From: MGIIb-O2 sp002494975
GTDB lineage: Archaea; Thermoplasmatota; Poseidoniia; Poseidoniales; Thalassarchaeaceae
Length of the DNA stretch: 64,000 bases
NCBI GenBank assembly: GCA_028355015.1
Contig: JAOMRN010000001.1
Location: 387,037 to 451,036 of the forward strand
Reading direction: 5' to 3'
Shown here: positions 8,525 through 17,109 of the stretch, in pieces
How positions within the stretch are numbered: the stretch's first letter is position 1
Layout: every line of letters starts with the position of its first letter
Program-made: the position numbers and the translations under genes
The notes under the pieces: model-generated
What the model was told of the DNA's origin: nothing
Seen by the model: the letters and a program-made list of their open reading frames with translations, nothing else
Database searches by the model: none

Positions 8525-9598
8525 TCAGGTCATTGAAGACAATGATTGTAAAGTTTCAATCCATTCTAGAATGCTCTCAATTGATTGATTATCATCAACT
8601 TCTACATTTAATATTTTCACATCTTTTGTAAATTCATTAACTATTTTAATACTTACTTCTCTAATGTTTGTTAGAAATATGGGGCTCTTTGTGGTTGGCC
8701 ATTTCGGAGGATAGAATGTCATAATAATAGGTGCGAATAGGGATAAAAATATTCCCCCGCAAAAACCTAATCCACTACCGCCATCGACGTCAGACATATC
8801 CCCCAATATGGACAGAAACCCTCCTAGAAGAATAACAGTTGCCATATAAATTCCTAGAACTCCCCATACTGGCCATCCTCTTGATATTGTTTTCTTTGTC
8901 TCTGAGCCATATCTGAAATTTACATTCAGATCAGTAACATCACTGAGTCTGAATGGCTGAAAAAGTAAATTAAAGTAATTCCTAGAATGTAATTTCAAAT
9001 CCGCAGATTTTGGATATGAACCGTTATAATTTCCACTGATTGTATTCACTACATCGTCATCATTATCAACCAAAATTAATCTTTTATTTGTTAATAACAA
9101 ATCCATATTATAGCCCATTATTTTATCATTTAATTTACATGATTTAATCTTAAGGATAGTATCTGTAGACATTTTCTCATTTTTGATAAATAATCTCGCA
9201 ATAATATCCTGGGAATCGAGATTTGAGATACTTTGCATTCGATTATTTCTAAGCCATCCGATGCTCTCATCCATTTCTTTTTTTACATAATTAAAATAAC
9301 CATTTTTCTCTGGTTCCATGGATAGTATCGTTGAAGCAATCCTTCTAGATTTTTCATCAGAGAGATTCATTTCATTAAGATATGATTGATTTTTAAAATG
9401 TATATTATTCTGAATTGATTCTTGATATTCTTCTATTTCTATCTCTCTGTCCATTCTGTCTTTTAGTTGCTTATTTGCCTCATCCATTACATGTGGTGGG
9501 GGCATAGGATTTCTAGGCGGGCTCTTAGTATTCTTTCCCTCCTGATATACCTCCTCTGAATTGCCCTCTGCCTCAAACTTGTCTTCCATCATATTCAT
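8525..9598 (-). CDS. Hypothetical membrane protein with PH-like segment
   Basis: A 357-residue protein I do not recognise. It has a highly charged, Pro/Glu-rich N-terminal ~130 residues. A beta-rich stretch around residues 145-190 (DLLLTNKRLILVDNDDD) resembles the bacterial PH/GRAM 'LTnkRLi' signature. Two membrane helices follow near residues 245-290 (GIYMATVILLGGFLSIL and GGIFLSLFAPIIMTF), then a cytoplasmic tail. Such proteins often sit at the inner membrane face, but no function can be assigned. The start is one of ATG 9598, 9592 or 9589. The divergent neighbour starts 13 bp away. Confidence 0.6.
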   Translation of the reverse strand: MNMMEDKFEAEGNSEEVYQEGKNTKSPPRNPMPPPHVMDEANKQLKDRMDREIEIEEYQESIQNNIHFKNQSYLNEMNLSDEKSRRIASTILSMEPEKNGYFNYVKKEMDESIGWLRNNRMQSISNLDSQDIIARLFIKNEKMSTDTILKIKSCKLNDKIMGYNMDLLLTNKRLILVDNDDDVVNTISGNYNGSYPKSADLKLHSRNYFNLLFQPFRLSDVTDLNVNFRYGSETKKTISRGWPVWGVLGIYMATVILLGGFLSILGDMSDVDGGSGLGFCGGIFLSLFAPIIMTFYPPKWPTTKSPIFLTNIREVSIKIVNEFTKDVKILNVEVDDNQSIESILEWIETLQSLSSMT

Positions 9599-9611
9599 AA
9601 AGAATGGCTCG

Positions 9612-10007
9612 ATGTATAAAATTATCTCACAAAAAGATAATTCAAGTATTAAGCAGCTTTTTTCTGCTCCTTTTGCGTTTTCTTCCTCTGTTACAGACGA
9701 GGAGCATCTTAAAATAGGCCGAATATGTAATGAAATGGGTTTTATTGATGTAGCATATGCTCATTATTCAGCAGTCATAGAAAACAAGAATGCAGATAAG
9801 ATTTCGCTTAAATCATCTAAATTATTGATATCCGAATTAAAGAAAAATCATCCACTAATTGGTAAAAACATCAAAGTTGAAACCATAAAACTCGTAGAGA
9901 AAAAAAGTATTTTTAACCGATTAGGTGAAACCATTATTTCTGAACTTTTGAAAATCATTGTAATATCAATTTTTGCGTTTCTTACTACATGGATTTATCT
10001 CAAATAA
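9612..10007 (+). CDS. Hypothetical tail-anchored small protein
   Basis: A 131-residue protein without recognised homology. The middle region (EEHLKIGRICNEMGFIDVAYAHYSAVIEN) looks like a single TPR-type helical hairpin. The C-terminal ~20 residues form a membrane helix (IIVISIFAFLTTWIYLK), so it is probably a tail-anchored cytosolic domain. An upstream in-frame ATG at 9561 would overlap the divergent gene; ATG 9612 is preferred. It may act with the divergent PH-like membrane protein, but that is only suggested by proximity. Confidence 0.55.
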   Translation: MYKIISQKDNSSIKQLFSAPFAFSSSVTDEEHLKIGRICNEMGFIDVAYAHYSAVIENKNADKISLKSSKLLISELKKNHPLIGKNIKVETIKLVEKKSIFNRLGETIISELLKIIVISIFAFLTTWIYLK

Positions 10008-10047
10008 ATATGATCGAAAATTCATTTTTCAAAAGACGTATAAATGG

Positions 10048-10121
10048 TGGACGCTGGGGGATTTGAACCCCCGGCCACCTGGTTGCAAACCAGGTGCTCT
10101 TCCAAGCTGAGCTAAGCGCCC
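10048..10121 (-). tRNA. tRNA-Ala(UGC)
   Basis: Read on the minus strand: acceptor GGGCGCT pairs with AGCGTCC including the G3:U70 wobble that marks tRNA-Ala. The anticodon loop TTTGCAA gives TGC. The T-arm carries GGTTCAAAT. A73 is followed by an encoded CCA (10045-10047). No intron. Confidence 0.95.
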
Positions 10122-10171
10122 CACGAGTCATGGGAAACGCTAGGGGTTCTTGAGTTCAACCGTTGTGGAAT

Positions 10172-10777
10172 CTACTCTTTATCGGATTTAATTATTTCAA
10201 GACCAACCAAAATCACAGCTAAGGATGAAAAGAATATTACTGCTTCTAGAAGTTGTTCCTTAGAGCTTTTCTTAACCTCTTCTAAATCTTCATTTCCAGT
10301 TGGCGCATTATCATTATTGACATGAATATCTTGAGCGAAATTTATGTAAAAATCAATATCAACCGTTTCATTATTTTCTTTTATTTGGTGAATCATGGAA
10401 ATATTCCCTGGAAGAAGCCTATTTGAAGGGTCTAGAAGTATTAGTGCATGTTGATTGCATGAATTATCCACCTTCTGCCCTGTTTCATTTAATTCACATG
10501 AACTGGAAATCCATTCCGTAGAGAAGTCATCTATTCCTTCGAATACTCCGTCGCCATCGGCATCTACTAGGATTCTATGTTGTACATCTTGTCTGTCGTC
10601 CACATTACGGAAGAATAGAGTGTCTGTTTCAACTAAAATTCCTGGATTAATAGAAGCCGGCGTTAGTCCATCTTCGGTAATCAAAATATTGTATTCTTTT
10701 TGATCATGTGCAGAGGTAATAGACGGTGAAAGTAGAATGAAAAATATCCCTATCGCCAGCAACACCCGTCCTCTCAT
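10172..10777 (-). CDS. Exported, membrane-anchored cupredoxin-like protein with predicted N-terminal His
   Basis: A 201-residue protein. The signal peptide (MRGRVLLAIGIFFILL) ends in ITSA, and cleavage there would leave mature residue 1 = His (HDQKEYN). The mature part is beta-rich (ILITEDGLTPASINPG, TLFFRN, QHRILVDADGDG), with one Cys pair (SSCEL and NSCNQH). It ends in a membrane helix (AVIFFSSLAVILVGLEII) and a short charged tail. This is the same plan as the 14622-15188 protein. An in-frame ATG at 10819 would overlap the divergent propeller gene and add a non-signal N-terminus, so 10777 is chosen. A copper-binding role (histidine brace as in CopC) is inferred from the N-terminus and from the SCO1 neighbours. 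Confidence 0.65.
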   Translation of the reverse strand: MRGRVLLAIGIFFILLSPSITSAHDQKEYNILITEDGLTPASINPGILVETDTLFFRNVDDRQDVQHRILVDADGDGVFEGIDDFSTEWISSSCELNETGQKVDNSCNQHALILLDPSNRLLPGNISMIHQIKENNETVDIDFYINFAQDIHVNNDNAPTGNEDLEEVKKSSKEQLLEAVIFFSSLAVILVGLEIIKSDKE

Positions 10778-10831
10778 GTCACACCCTAAGTCTCCGATGA
10801 CTTCAACATGACTGGTCAACTCCGAGGTGCC

Positions 10832-12571
10832 ATGGATAATCGGAGAGTTGCTCTAGCAGGGGTTCTTGTTTTCTTTTTATTATCCGCAAGTGTTGCAACA
10901 ATTTTACTATCTAAGGAAAAGTCAAATTCAATCAATGATAGTATTTCTGTTCTGGACCCGTTATTACAAGATGAAGGGCATGACCACAGGAATGCTAGTC
11001 AGCATGTGATGTACACAGATAATATCCAACCAGTTTCATTCAATCAGTTAACTGCACCAGGAAATGCTGAGATTCAGGTTGCTGAGTCCCCAGATGGCAA
11101 TACATATGCCTACATTGCTGGATGGTCAGAATTACATATTGTAGATGTTACAAATCCAGAAAATACGACAGTAACTGGGGTATATGTTGATCCAAATACT
11201 CAAGTTCTAGATGTCAAATATTTGCAATATAATGGTGATGAATACGTAGTGGTTCAAAATCAATTAGTTGACCCAGGGAATGCAGATCCGAATGTTGGAG
11301 AATGGGGAGATCCAGTGCAAGTCACGGTAACCTTAATCGATGTCTCAGATAAATCAAATCCAACATATGTAGATGCGTGGTATGATGCAGATCATCCGAG
11401 CGGTCCTCATAATTTATACACTCATTTGATCGATGATGAGTGGTATATATTCGTTGCAAATCCTGATTATGAACAGTGTGATGTAGGTCAAGGTGATGCT
11501 TGTGGGGGTATTACTATCGCTCATCTAAACTTCGATGGACCAAGTGATAGTCCTAGGATATTGAAGGTTGGTGAGGCTGAAGTAAATTGGCAAAATACAC
11601 TTGGAGGCTGGATATATATTCATGACATGACTGTCCAAACATGGCCAGGTGAAGATCAGCAAGATCCTCGTTATGGTCGTACTTACATCTATGGTGCATA
11701 TTGGGAAGCAGGACTGCGAATATTCGATGTTAGCGACGTCCCACATCCTCAGAACTCTCCTATAGAATATGCATTTATCGCAGGTGGATGTGCAGCTACA
11801 TTAGGTACACAATTAACTTGCAACTGGCGTGCACCAGAAGTTGGTCAATGGATGGAATTCGCAGATCTAGATGAGGACGGTCAAATTGATTGTGGTTGTA
11901 CAGGAAATGAAAATGGAGGTCGTGCTTCCTACATTCATTATGCTGAACCAATGGATGATATGGTCGATGCATCACATCTTGGTTATCCTGAAGGAAAAAT
12001 GCATTTAACATTCTTAGCAACCGAAGTATTAGAAACCACTGTTGGAACTGGTCTTGGCTATTTACTTGATACAACTGATTATGAAATGCTGAATGGTCAA
12101 ATTACTTTCAAACCAAAAGTAATTCATAGTTGGGAAATTCCATTTGCAGAAGACCATCATATTCCTGGTGGTGAAGAGTGGCTATTATTCAGTCCTCATA
12201 ATTCTGATGCTCAAATTTTCGAAACTAACTCTGCAGGATTACCCGACCAAAGTTTAGGTGGGAATTGGGATGGTCGAATATATCTCTCAAGTTATCATGC
12301 TGGTTTATGGATAATAGATATTGAAACTTTGATGTTAGAAGGAAAAAATTCAGATCTAAATAGAACTGAAGTACACTCCGCTTCAACAATAGGATATCAC
12401 ATACCACATGGACAAGATGGGACGCCTCTTTCAAGTTCTTACTATGATTTTGGTTGGACTCCATTTATTTGGGCTGCTGAGTACCATAATGGCTACACCT
12501 ATCTTTCTTGTATCACCACAGGTCTATACATTGTCCAGTTAGATATTGATAAACCGTATCATACAAGTTAA
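10832..12571 (+). CDS. Exported LVIVD-repeat beta-propeller protein, paralog 1
   Basis: A 579-residue protein with an N-terminal membrane/signal segment (VALAGVLVFFLLSASVATILL) and a His-rich linker (GHDHRNASQH). The propeller body has LVIVD-type blades: AGWSELHIVDVTNPE, YWEAGLRIFDVSD, SSYHAGLWIIDIE and TTGLYIVQLD. His-bearing motifs GPHNLYTHL, IYIHDMTV, DHHIPGG, SPHNSD and YHAG are spread over the blades and mostly recur in paralog 2. LVIVD proteins are extracellular propellers without a settled function. The start at 10832 leaves a 54-bp divergent spacer to the cupredoxin-like gene; ATG 10808 would overlap it. It probably heads the six-gene unit up to 19158. Confidence 0.75.
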   Translation: MDNRRVALAGVLVFFLLSASVATILLSKEKSNSINDSISVLDPLLQDEGHDHRNASQHVMYTDNIQPVSFNQLTAPGNAEIQVAESPDGNTYAYIAGWSELHIVDVTNPENTTVTGVYVDPNTQVLDVKYLQYNGDEYVVVQNQLVDPGNADPNVGEWGDPVQVTVTLIDVSDKSNPTYVDAWYDADHPSGPHNLYTHLIDDEWYIFVANPDYEQCDVGQGDACGGITIAHLNFDGPSDSPRILKVGEAEVNWQNTLGGWIYIHDMTVQTWPGEDQQDPRYGRTYIYGAYWEAGLRIFDVSDVPHPQNSPIEYAFIAGGCAATLGTQLTCNWRAPEVGQWMEFADLDEDGQIDCGCTGNENGGRASYIHYAEPMDDMVDASHLGYPEGKMHLTFLATEVLETTVGTGLGYLLDTTDYEMLNGQITFKPKVIHSWEIPFAEDHHIPGGEEWLLFSPHNSDAQIFETNSAGLPDQSLGGNWDGRIYLSSYHAGLWIIDIETLMLEGKNSDLNRTEVHSASTIGYHIPHGQDGTPLSSSYYDFGWTPFIWAAEYHNGYTYLSCITTGLYIVQLDIDKPYHTS

Positions 12572-12644
12572 TTTTTAGAAATCAATTGACCGTAGCATTG
12601 ACAAGCAATAATATCTTGGAGATATTAGTAGCCGAGGCTTTGTC

Positions 12645-14600
12645 ATGTTCGAGAATTCTAAAACCCCTCTTTTTATTATGATTCTATTGATGCTAACTGC
12701 ACCATTATCTGGATGTCTTTCCATGTTTGATGATGCCAATAGATCTGATGATACCAATACCGAATGGATTGATCCAGTAATTGAGATTGAGAATGAAAAT
12801 CATTCTCATAATGATCTCTTAGCACATGCATTGTCTACTTCGAATTCTCAATTAATTGATTATCATAATTTGAATTGCGATGGAAATGTGAAACCTCCCG
12901 CAGAGTTAGACAATGTTGCAGGAAGAGCTTGTGATAATGATTACAAAAACGTAGGGCCTACTCCAGGAGATAACTCAGAGATTTCAATTGAAGGAAATTT
13001 CATGGAAGATTGCGAGATTTATGCTGATGGTTCAGGTGGTTGTTATGCATATGTTTCTAGTTACAATCAATTTGAAATATTGGATATCAGCAACCCTAAC
13101 GACATACGTATGCTGTCTACATATTATGCAGAAACTGCAAGAATGATTGATATCAAAGTTACTGCTGATAATAATTGGGTTCTGGTAAATCATGAATTGA
13201 CTAATAGTGAACTTGATCCTATTCCTAATGATGATGATGCAAATTCTGGAGCTAACAGGCTTGATGTAATATTTGTAGGAGATAAGACAAGTCCGGTCAA
13301 GGTAGCAGAATGGAATAACCCTCCTGCAGGATTCCACAATCAAGACTTAGCCGTATACTGTGATTGGGATCCCGCTGCAGACCCAACAAATTTCTGGGAT
13401 GAAGAAGATTGTCATCTTTTCCTTTTTGGTGCTGATCCTTATCCAGAGATGGTTGAAGGCAGTAGTGGTACATTCTACAAAGGAACTCAAGTATTTTATG
13501 TGCCTAGAGGTTTGGAATCATGGTTACCTGTTCAAAATGAGGAACAAGAAAACTCCAGTAGAGAGATTATTAGATGGGGTGGATATACTCCTGAGCCATA
13601 TACGACCTGTGGTGGTTCAATTTTCAATCATGACAATGTTTATTTCGTTCATCCAATAACTCAACAAAGACTGCTAGCAGTTTCTTATTGGGGTGCTGGT
13701 CTAAGACTTGTGGATGTCAGTGAACCTCCTCAAGTAGCGGATCCATTGGGTACTAATTGGCCTCCTGAAGTTGGCCGATGGATGGGATGTCCTTCTGCGG
13801 ATGATGGCTGGTATGGTCCAGAAGGCGGAGGTCATGCTAATATGGATGCTAATGAATGGCTTGATTCCAATCAAGGAAATGATAACATTCACTATGCTGT
13901 ACCTAATGATTATTTGATTTGCTCAGGAATAAGTGAATTCGATCCTGTAGAAGATTGGCCATCTAATTGTGGAACTGGCTTTGAAGACCCAATCTTTGGT
14001 ATAAACTGGCGACATTACACTTACATTGCTCCTGAATACGGTTCAAATGAGAATCATACGGGATACATTTGGACAATAGACACTACAGATCCTGCATTAC
14101 CTTTCCTTGTTTCTAAGTGGAAACTTCCTGGTGAAGGAATGAAAGGAAACGGTTCACATCCTCAACATTGGATACCTGGTGGATATATTTTCAGTCCACA
14201 CAATGGAGACACAGGACCATCCGGTCACGTATACTACACACACTATCACGCTGGTGCTTGGGCAACCGACCATGGACAAATATGGGATGAAATTGTATGG
14301 GAAAATGGACAACCTGAGCCTGAGAGAGGATTCCAAGCTATTAGTCAATTAGCAGAAACTCATACAATAGGATATTTCCTTCCAGCTGGACCTCCTTGGA
14401 TTGATAATGCCTCGGATGTTTTAGGATATGATATGGCAGACTGTTGGGCATCATGTATGATACCATTTGATTGGGGCCTACAATACGATCCGAGAGGATT
14501 CGTATTTGTTTCTGATATGGTGTCTGGAGTCTATGTAGTTCAGTTCGATGAAGATTATGATCCTAGATTCGATTATCCACCACTTTGGAGTATTGAGTGA
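12645..14600 (+). CDS. LVIVD-repeat beta-propeller lipoprotein, paralog 2
   Basis: A 651-residue lipoprotein. The signal ends in a lipobox APLSGC, with Cys24 as the likely lipidation site. A His-rich linker (ENHSHNDLLAHAL) follows, then propeller blades: AYVSSYNQFEILDISNPN, YWGAGLRLVDVSE, THYHAGAWATD and SGVYVVQFD. It shares with paralog 1 the order of motifs FHN, NHD, IHYA, IPGG...SPHN, YHAG and TIGY, so the two are clearly homologous. Several Cys pairs (DCEIYADGSGGC and others) suggest disulfides. Inferred role: surface-anchored, possibly metal-dependent enzyme or binding propeller within the copper-chaperone block. Confidence 0.78.
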   Translation: MFENSKTPLFIMILLMLTAPLSGCLSMFDDANRSDDTNTEWIDPVIEIENENHSHNDLLAHALSTSNSQLIDYHNLNCDGNVKPPAELDNVAGRACDNDYKNVGPTPGDNSEISIEGNFMEDCEIYADGSGGCYAYVSSYNQFEILDISNPNDIRMLSTYYAETARMIDIKVTADNNWVLVNHELTNSELDPIPNDDDANSGANRLDVIFVGDKTSPVKVAEWNNPPAGFHNQDLAVYCDWDPAADPTNFWDEEDCHLFLFGADPYPEMVEGSSGTFYKGTQVFYVPRGLESWLPVQNEEQENSSREIIRWGGYTPEPYTTCGGSIFNHDNVYFVHPITQQRLLAVSYWGAGLRLVDVSEPPQVADPLGTNWPPEVGRWMGCPSADDGWYGPEGGGHANMDANEWLDSNQGNDNIHYAVPNDYLICSGISEFDPVEDWPSNCGTGFEDPIFGINWRHYTYIAPEYGSNENHTGYIWTIDTTDPALPFLVSKWKLPGEGMKGNGSHPQHWIPGGYIFSPHNGDTGPSGHVYYTHYHAGAWATDHGQIWDEIVWENGQPEPERGFQAISQLAETHTIGYFLPAGPPWIDNASDVLGYDMADCWASCMIPFDWGLQYDPRGFVFVSDMVSGVYVVQFDEDYDPRFDYPPLWSIE

Positions 14601-14621
14601 AGATTAATAGGGGTTTTTGTG

Positions 14622-15188
14622 ATGAAATATTTGACCGCCTTGGTCCTAGTAATTACAATACTTATTGCACCAGTAGCAAATGCACATGGTGCAAATTCAT
14701 TCCAATTCATTATGCGAAATGGTTCAATTCAGCCCGATGACGTTCAAGTATCTCAGAATGATAGCCTTGGTTTCAATAACGTAGTAATGGATTTAGAAAG
14801 AACTGTTACATTAGAACATCCAGACAATTCTACTCATGATTGGTCTTGTACTGCTTCTCCATATAATAGCACGGGAAATGATGACGAGTGTTGGTTATGG
14901 CTTGATCCATTAAATTGGTCAGCCGGGGAATATAATGTTCTAGTATTCTCTAATGGTAGCTTATGGCAAACAGTGAATATTACAATAGTTTTCGACACTC
15001 ATAATGAAACGACTCCGTCATTTGTATTACCTGGTGGAGATATTGGGGGAGAAATCATTGAAAATAATGAGGTCAATTATTTTCTTTGGATAGGCATAAT
15101 ATTATTCGCCAGCGCGTTTTATTTGAAAACCAGGAAAAGTAATGATGAAATTATAGTTAAAGATGATCGAGGTGAATTAAATGATTAG
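14622..15188 (+). CDS. Exported, membrane-anchored cupredoxin-like protein with predicted N-terminal His, second copy
   Basis: A 188-residue protein. The signal peptide ends in VANA, an ideal A-x-A cleavage site, and the mature chain would begin HGANSF with His as residue 1. The domain is a beta-sandwich of ~115 residues with NGSIQPDDVQVSQNDS, further His residues (LEHPDNSTHDW) and two Cys, many N-glycosylation sequons, a membrane helix (VNYFLWIGIILFASAFYL) and a charged tail. It matches the layout of the 10172-10777 protein. It overlaps the SCO1 start by 8 bp, so the two are translationally coupled. GTG 14619 is an alternative start. Confidence 0.68.
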   Translation: MKYLTALVLVITILIAPVANAHGANSFQFIMRNGSIQPDDVQVSQNDSLGFNNVVMDLERTVTLEHPDNSTHDWSCTASPYNSTGNDDECWLWLDPLNWSAGEYNVLVFSNGSLWQTVNITIVFDTHNETTPSFVLPGGDIGGEIIENNEVNYFLWIGIILFASAFYLKTRKSNDEIIVKDDRGELND

Positions 15189-15903
15189 GTTTGTGTTTAC
15201 AATTTTGGTATCTATAAGTTTTCTAACTGCTGGTTGTATTGGTTCCGACCAAGAAATTGATATATTTTATGGAGAAGATATCAATCCCTACCTGCCTGCT
15301 AATGATTTTACTTTAATTGATGAAAATGGTGAAAACTTCACCTTATATGAATTGGAAGGTGACGTAGTCGTTATCGCTTTTCTTTTCACAAGATGTCCTG
15401 ACATTTGCCCTGTAGTTAGTGCTAATTTAGCCTATGTAGGTCAAGAATTAGGTGATTTATATGGTTCAGAAGTCCACATTTTAACTGTGACTGTTGATCC
15501 TTGGACTGACAATTCATCAGTACTAAATGCATATTCTGACGCTAGAGGCTTAGATTGGCCTCATCTGACTGCTGATTTAGAAGTCATCGAGCCCGTTTGG
15601 AGGAACTTTGCAGTTGGTTTGGCTACTTATGACTCAGACTTAGATGGTGATGGTGTAGCCGACGGATTCGATACATGTGCAAATACTACTGCTAATACAT
15701 CTGTAGATAATGAAGGCTGCAGTGAGTCACAAAAAGAACCTAGCCAAGTCCAAGCCATGCACCATCCACTTAGTTACTGGGTAGACCATACTACTGGTAC
15801 TATTATCGTCGATAAACAAATGAATCAGCGTGTTTGGTGGGGAGACACTGATTGGAATGCGGAACTAGTTCTCGAAGATATAAAATTATTATTAGAAGAG
15901 TAG
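15181..15903 (+). CDS. SCO1/SenC copper chaperone lipoprotein with inserted TSP3 unit
   Basis: A 240-residue thioredoxin-fold lipoprotein (lipobox TAGC, Cys19). The SCO1 copper site is complete: CPDIC (Cys72, Cys76) and the distal His (~203) in YWVDH. Between them is an insertion (~residues 155-180) of thrombospondin-3 type, DLDGDGVADGFDTC followed by VDNEGC, which is not part of standard SCO1. SCO1 proteins load copper into oxidase CuA sites or reduce their thiols. Here no oxidase subunit is adjacent, so the client may be one of the neighbouring propellers or cupredoxin-like proteins. The 8-bp overlap with the upstream gene supports co-translation. Confidence 0.85.
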   Translation: MIRFVFTILVSISFLTAGCIGSDQEIDIFYGEDINPYLPANDFTLIDENGENFTLYELEGDVVVIAFLFTRCPDICPVVSANLAYVGQELGDLYGSEVHILTVTVDPWTDNSSVLNAYSDARGLDWPHLTADLEVIEPVWRNFAVGLATYDSDLDGDGVADGFDTCANTTANTSVDNEGCSESQKEPSQVQAMHHPLSYWVDHTTGTIIVDKQMNQRVWWGDTDWNAELVLEDIKLLLEE

Positions 15904-15911
15904 GTGATTCC

Positions 15912-17030
15912 TTGAAGTTTAATCTTTTCATGTGTGGAATTGTTTCGTTCTGTTTACTTTCGTCAGGATGTATACAATCGAATAATAATATCGAGTTATT
16001 CGGTACTGAATATAAAAATCCGCCAGATGCTCCTGATTTTACACTTCTAAATCAAGATGGCGAGGAGGTCACACTCTCAGATTACAATGGCAAAATAGTA
16101 GTTGTTGCTTTCATATACACTTCTTGTCCGGATGTATGCCTTGCTATCTCGTCTAATTTAGCCTGGATTTATGAAAATCTTGGTGAGTATTCTGATGATG
16201 TAGTAATATTGTCGATTACCATTGATCCAGCCAGAGATACAGTAGATAGGTTCTCACAATGGACTGATGCGAATGGCTATGAATGGGACCACCTTTCTGC
16301 TGAAAGGTCATCCACATTAGTCAACGTTTGGAAAAGTTGGAACATAGTTGTTGATAATGACCATATTAATGCAAGTTCACCTCCTGAAGAAAATATGAAT
16401 CGTTTTTCAGTGCTTTTCCCAGATAATAGTTCAGTTTCTTTAGATAATCCTTGTCAGAGTATTATCGTTAATGAATGTTTTTTGAATGGAACTGATCTAG
16501 CGAATTTTGCATTTAATGAAGCTAATATTACGTATAATATGTCCGCTGAAGGTGGTGTTATTGATACGTGGAATGCCAATGAAAATTGGTCTTGGAATCT
16601 ACATTATTGGGATAATGATAATGAATCATGGTCAAATAATATTTCTCAGAACTTAGATGAAATCCAAGTAAGTATTGGTACACATCTTGCTTGGGTGGCA
16701 AGTAATGCCAACTTGACTAACCTCCCTCCTGGAGTTGATTGTAATGGAAATGGTTGGATAATGGGTTCAGGTTCTAGTGCTCATTGTATGTGTGATGAAG
16801 GGTTTGAGAGGCCCGATGGAAATTGGCTAGGTTGTTCACTAATTGGTACTGAGAATACAAATTCTTCAGAAGCGGACCCACATGCAACGTCTCTAGGTGA
16901 ATATGGCGTAGGTCATTCCACTGTCACTTTTATTCTAGATAAACAAACAAGAAAGAGAGTTGCTTGGACAGGTATTAATTGGGATGTTCAAGAATTCTTA
17001 CTTGATATTCAGGTCCTTTCCTCTGAGTAA
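15912..17030 (+). CDS. SCO1/SenC-family lipoprotein with large EGF-like insertion
   Basis: A 372-residue SCO1 homologue. TTG 15912 is chosen because it gives MKFNLF plus a hydrophobic run ending in the lipobox SSGC (Cys20), with AGGTGA just upstream; ATG 15930 would leave a short uncharged signal. CPDVC (Cys72, Cys76) lies at exactly the same residues as in the preceding paralog, and the distal His (~335) is in GVGHSTVTF. About 130 extra residues separate the two halves of the site, including a Cys-rich stretch (CNGNGW, CMCDEGF, WLGC) that looks EGF-like. Tandem duplication of SCO genes is likely; the insert may dock to a partner. Confidence 0.8.
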   Translation: MKFNLFMCGIVSFCLLSSGCIQSNNNIELFGTEYKNPPDAPDFTLLNQDGEEVTLSDYNGKIVVVAFIYTSCPDVCLAISSNLAWIYENLGEYSDDVVILSITIDPARDTVDRFSQWTDANGYEWDHLSAERSSTLVNVWKSWNIVVDNDHINASSPPEENMNRFSVLFPDNSSVSLDNPCQSIIVNECFLNGTDLANFAFNEANITYNMSAEGGVIDTWNANENWSWNLHYWDNDNESWSNNISQNLDEIQVSIGTHLAWVASNANLTNLPPGVDCNGNGWIMGSGSSAHCMCDEGFERPDGNWLGCSLIGTENTNSSEADPHATSLGEYGVGHSTVTFILDKQTRKRVAWTGINWDVQEFLLDIQVLSSE

Positions 17031-17109
17031 ATCATTAACGCTATTTATTGCAACTTTTTACAAACTTTTACTGATATTGTTTAATAGCAATTGCGTCGCA
17101 CATAATTTC

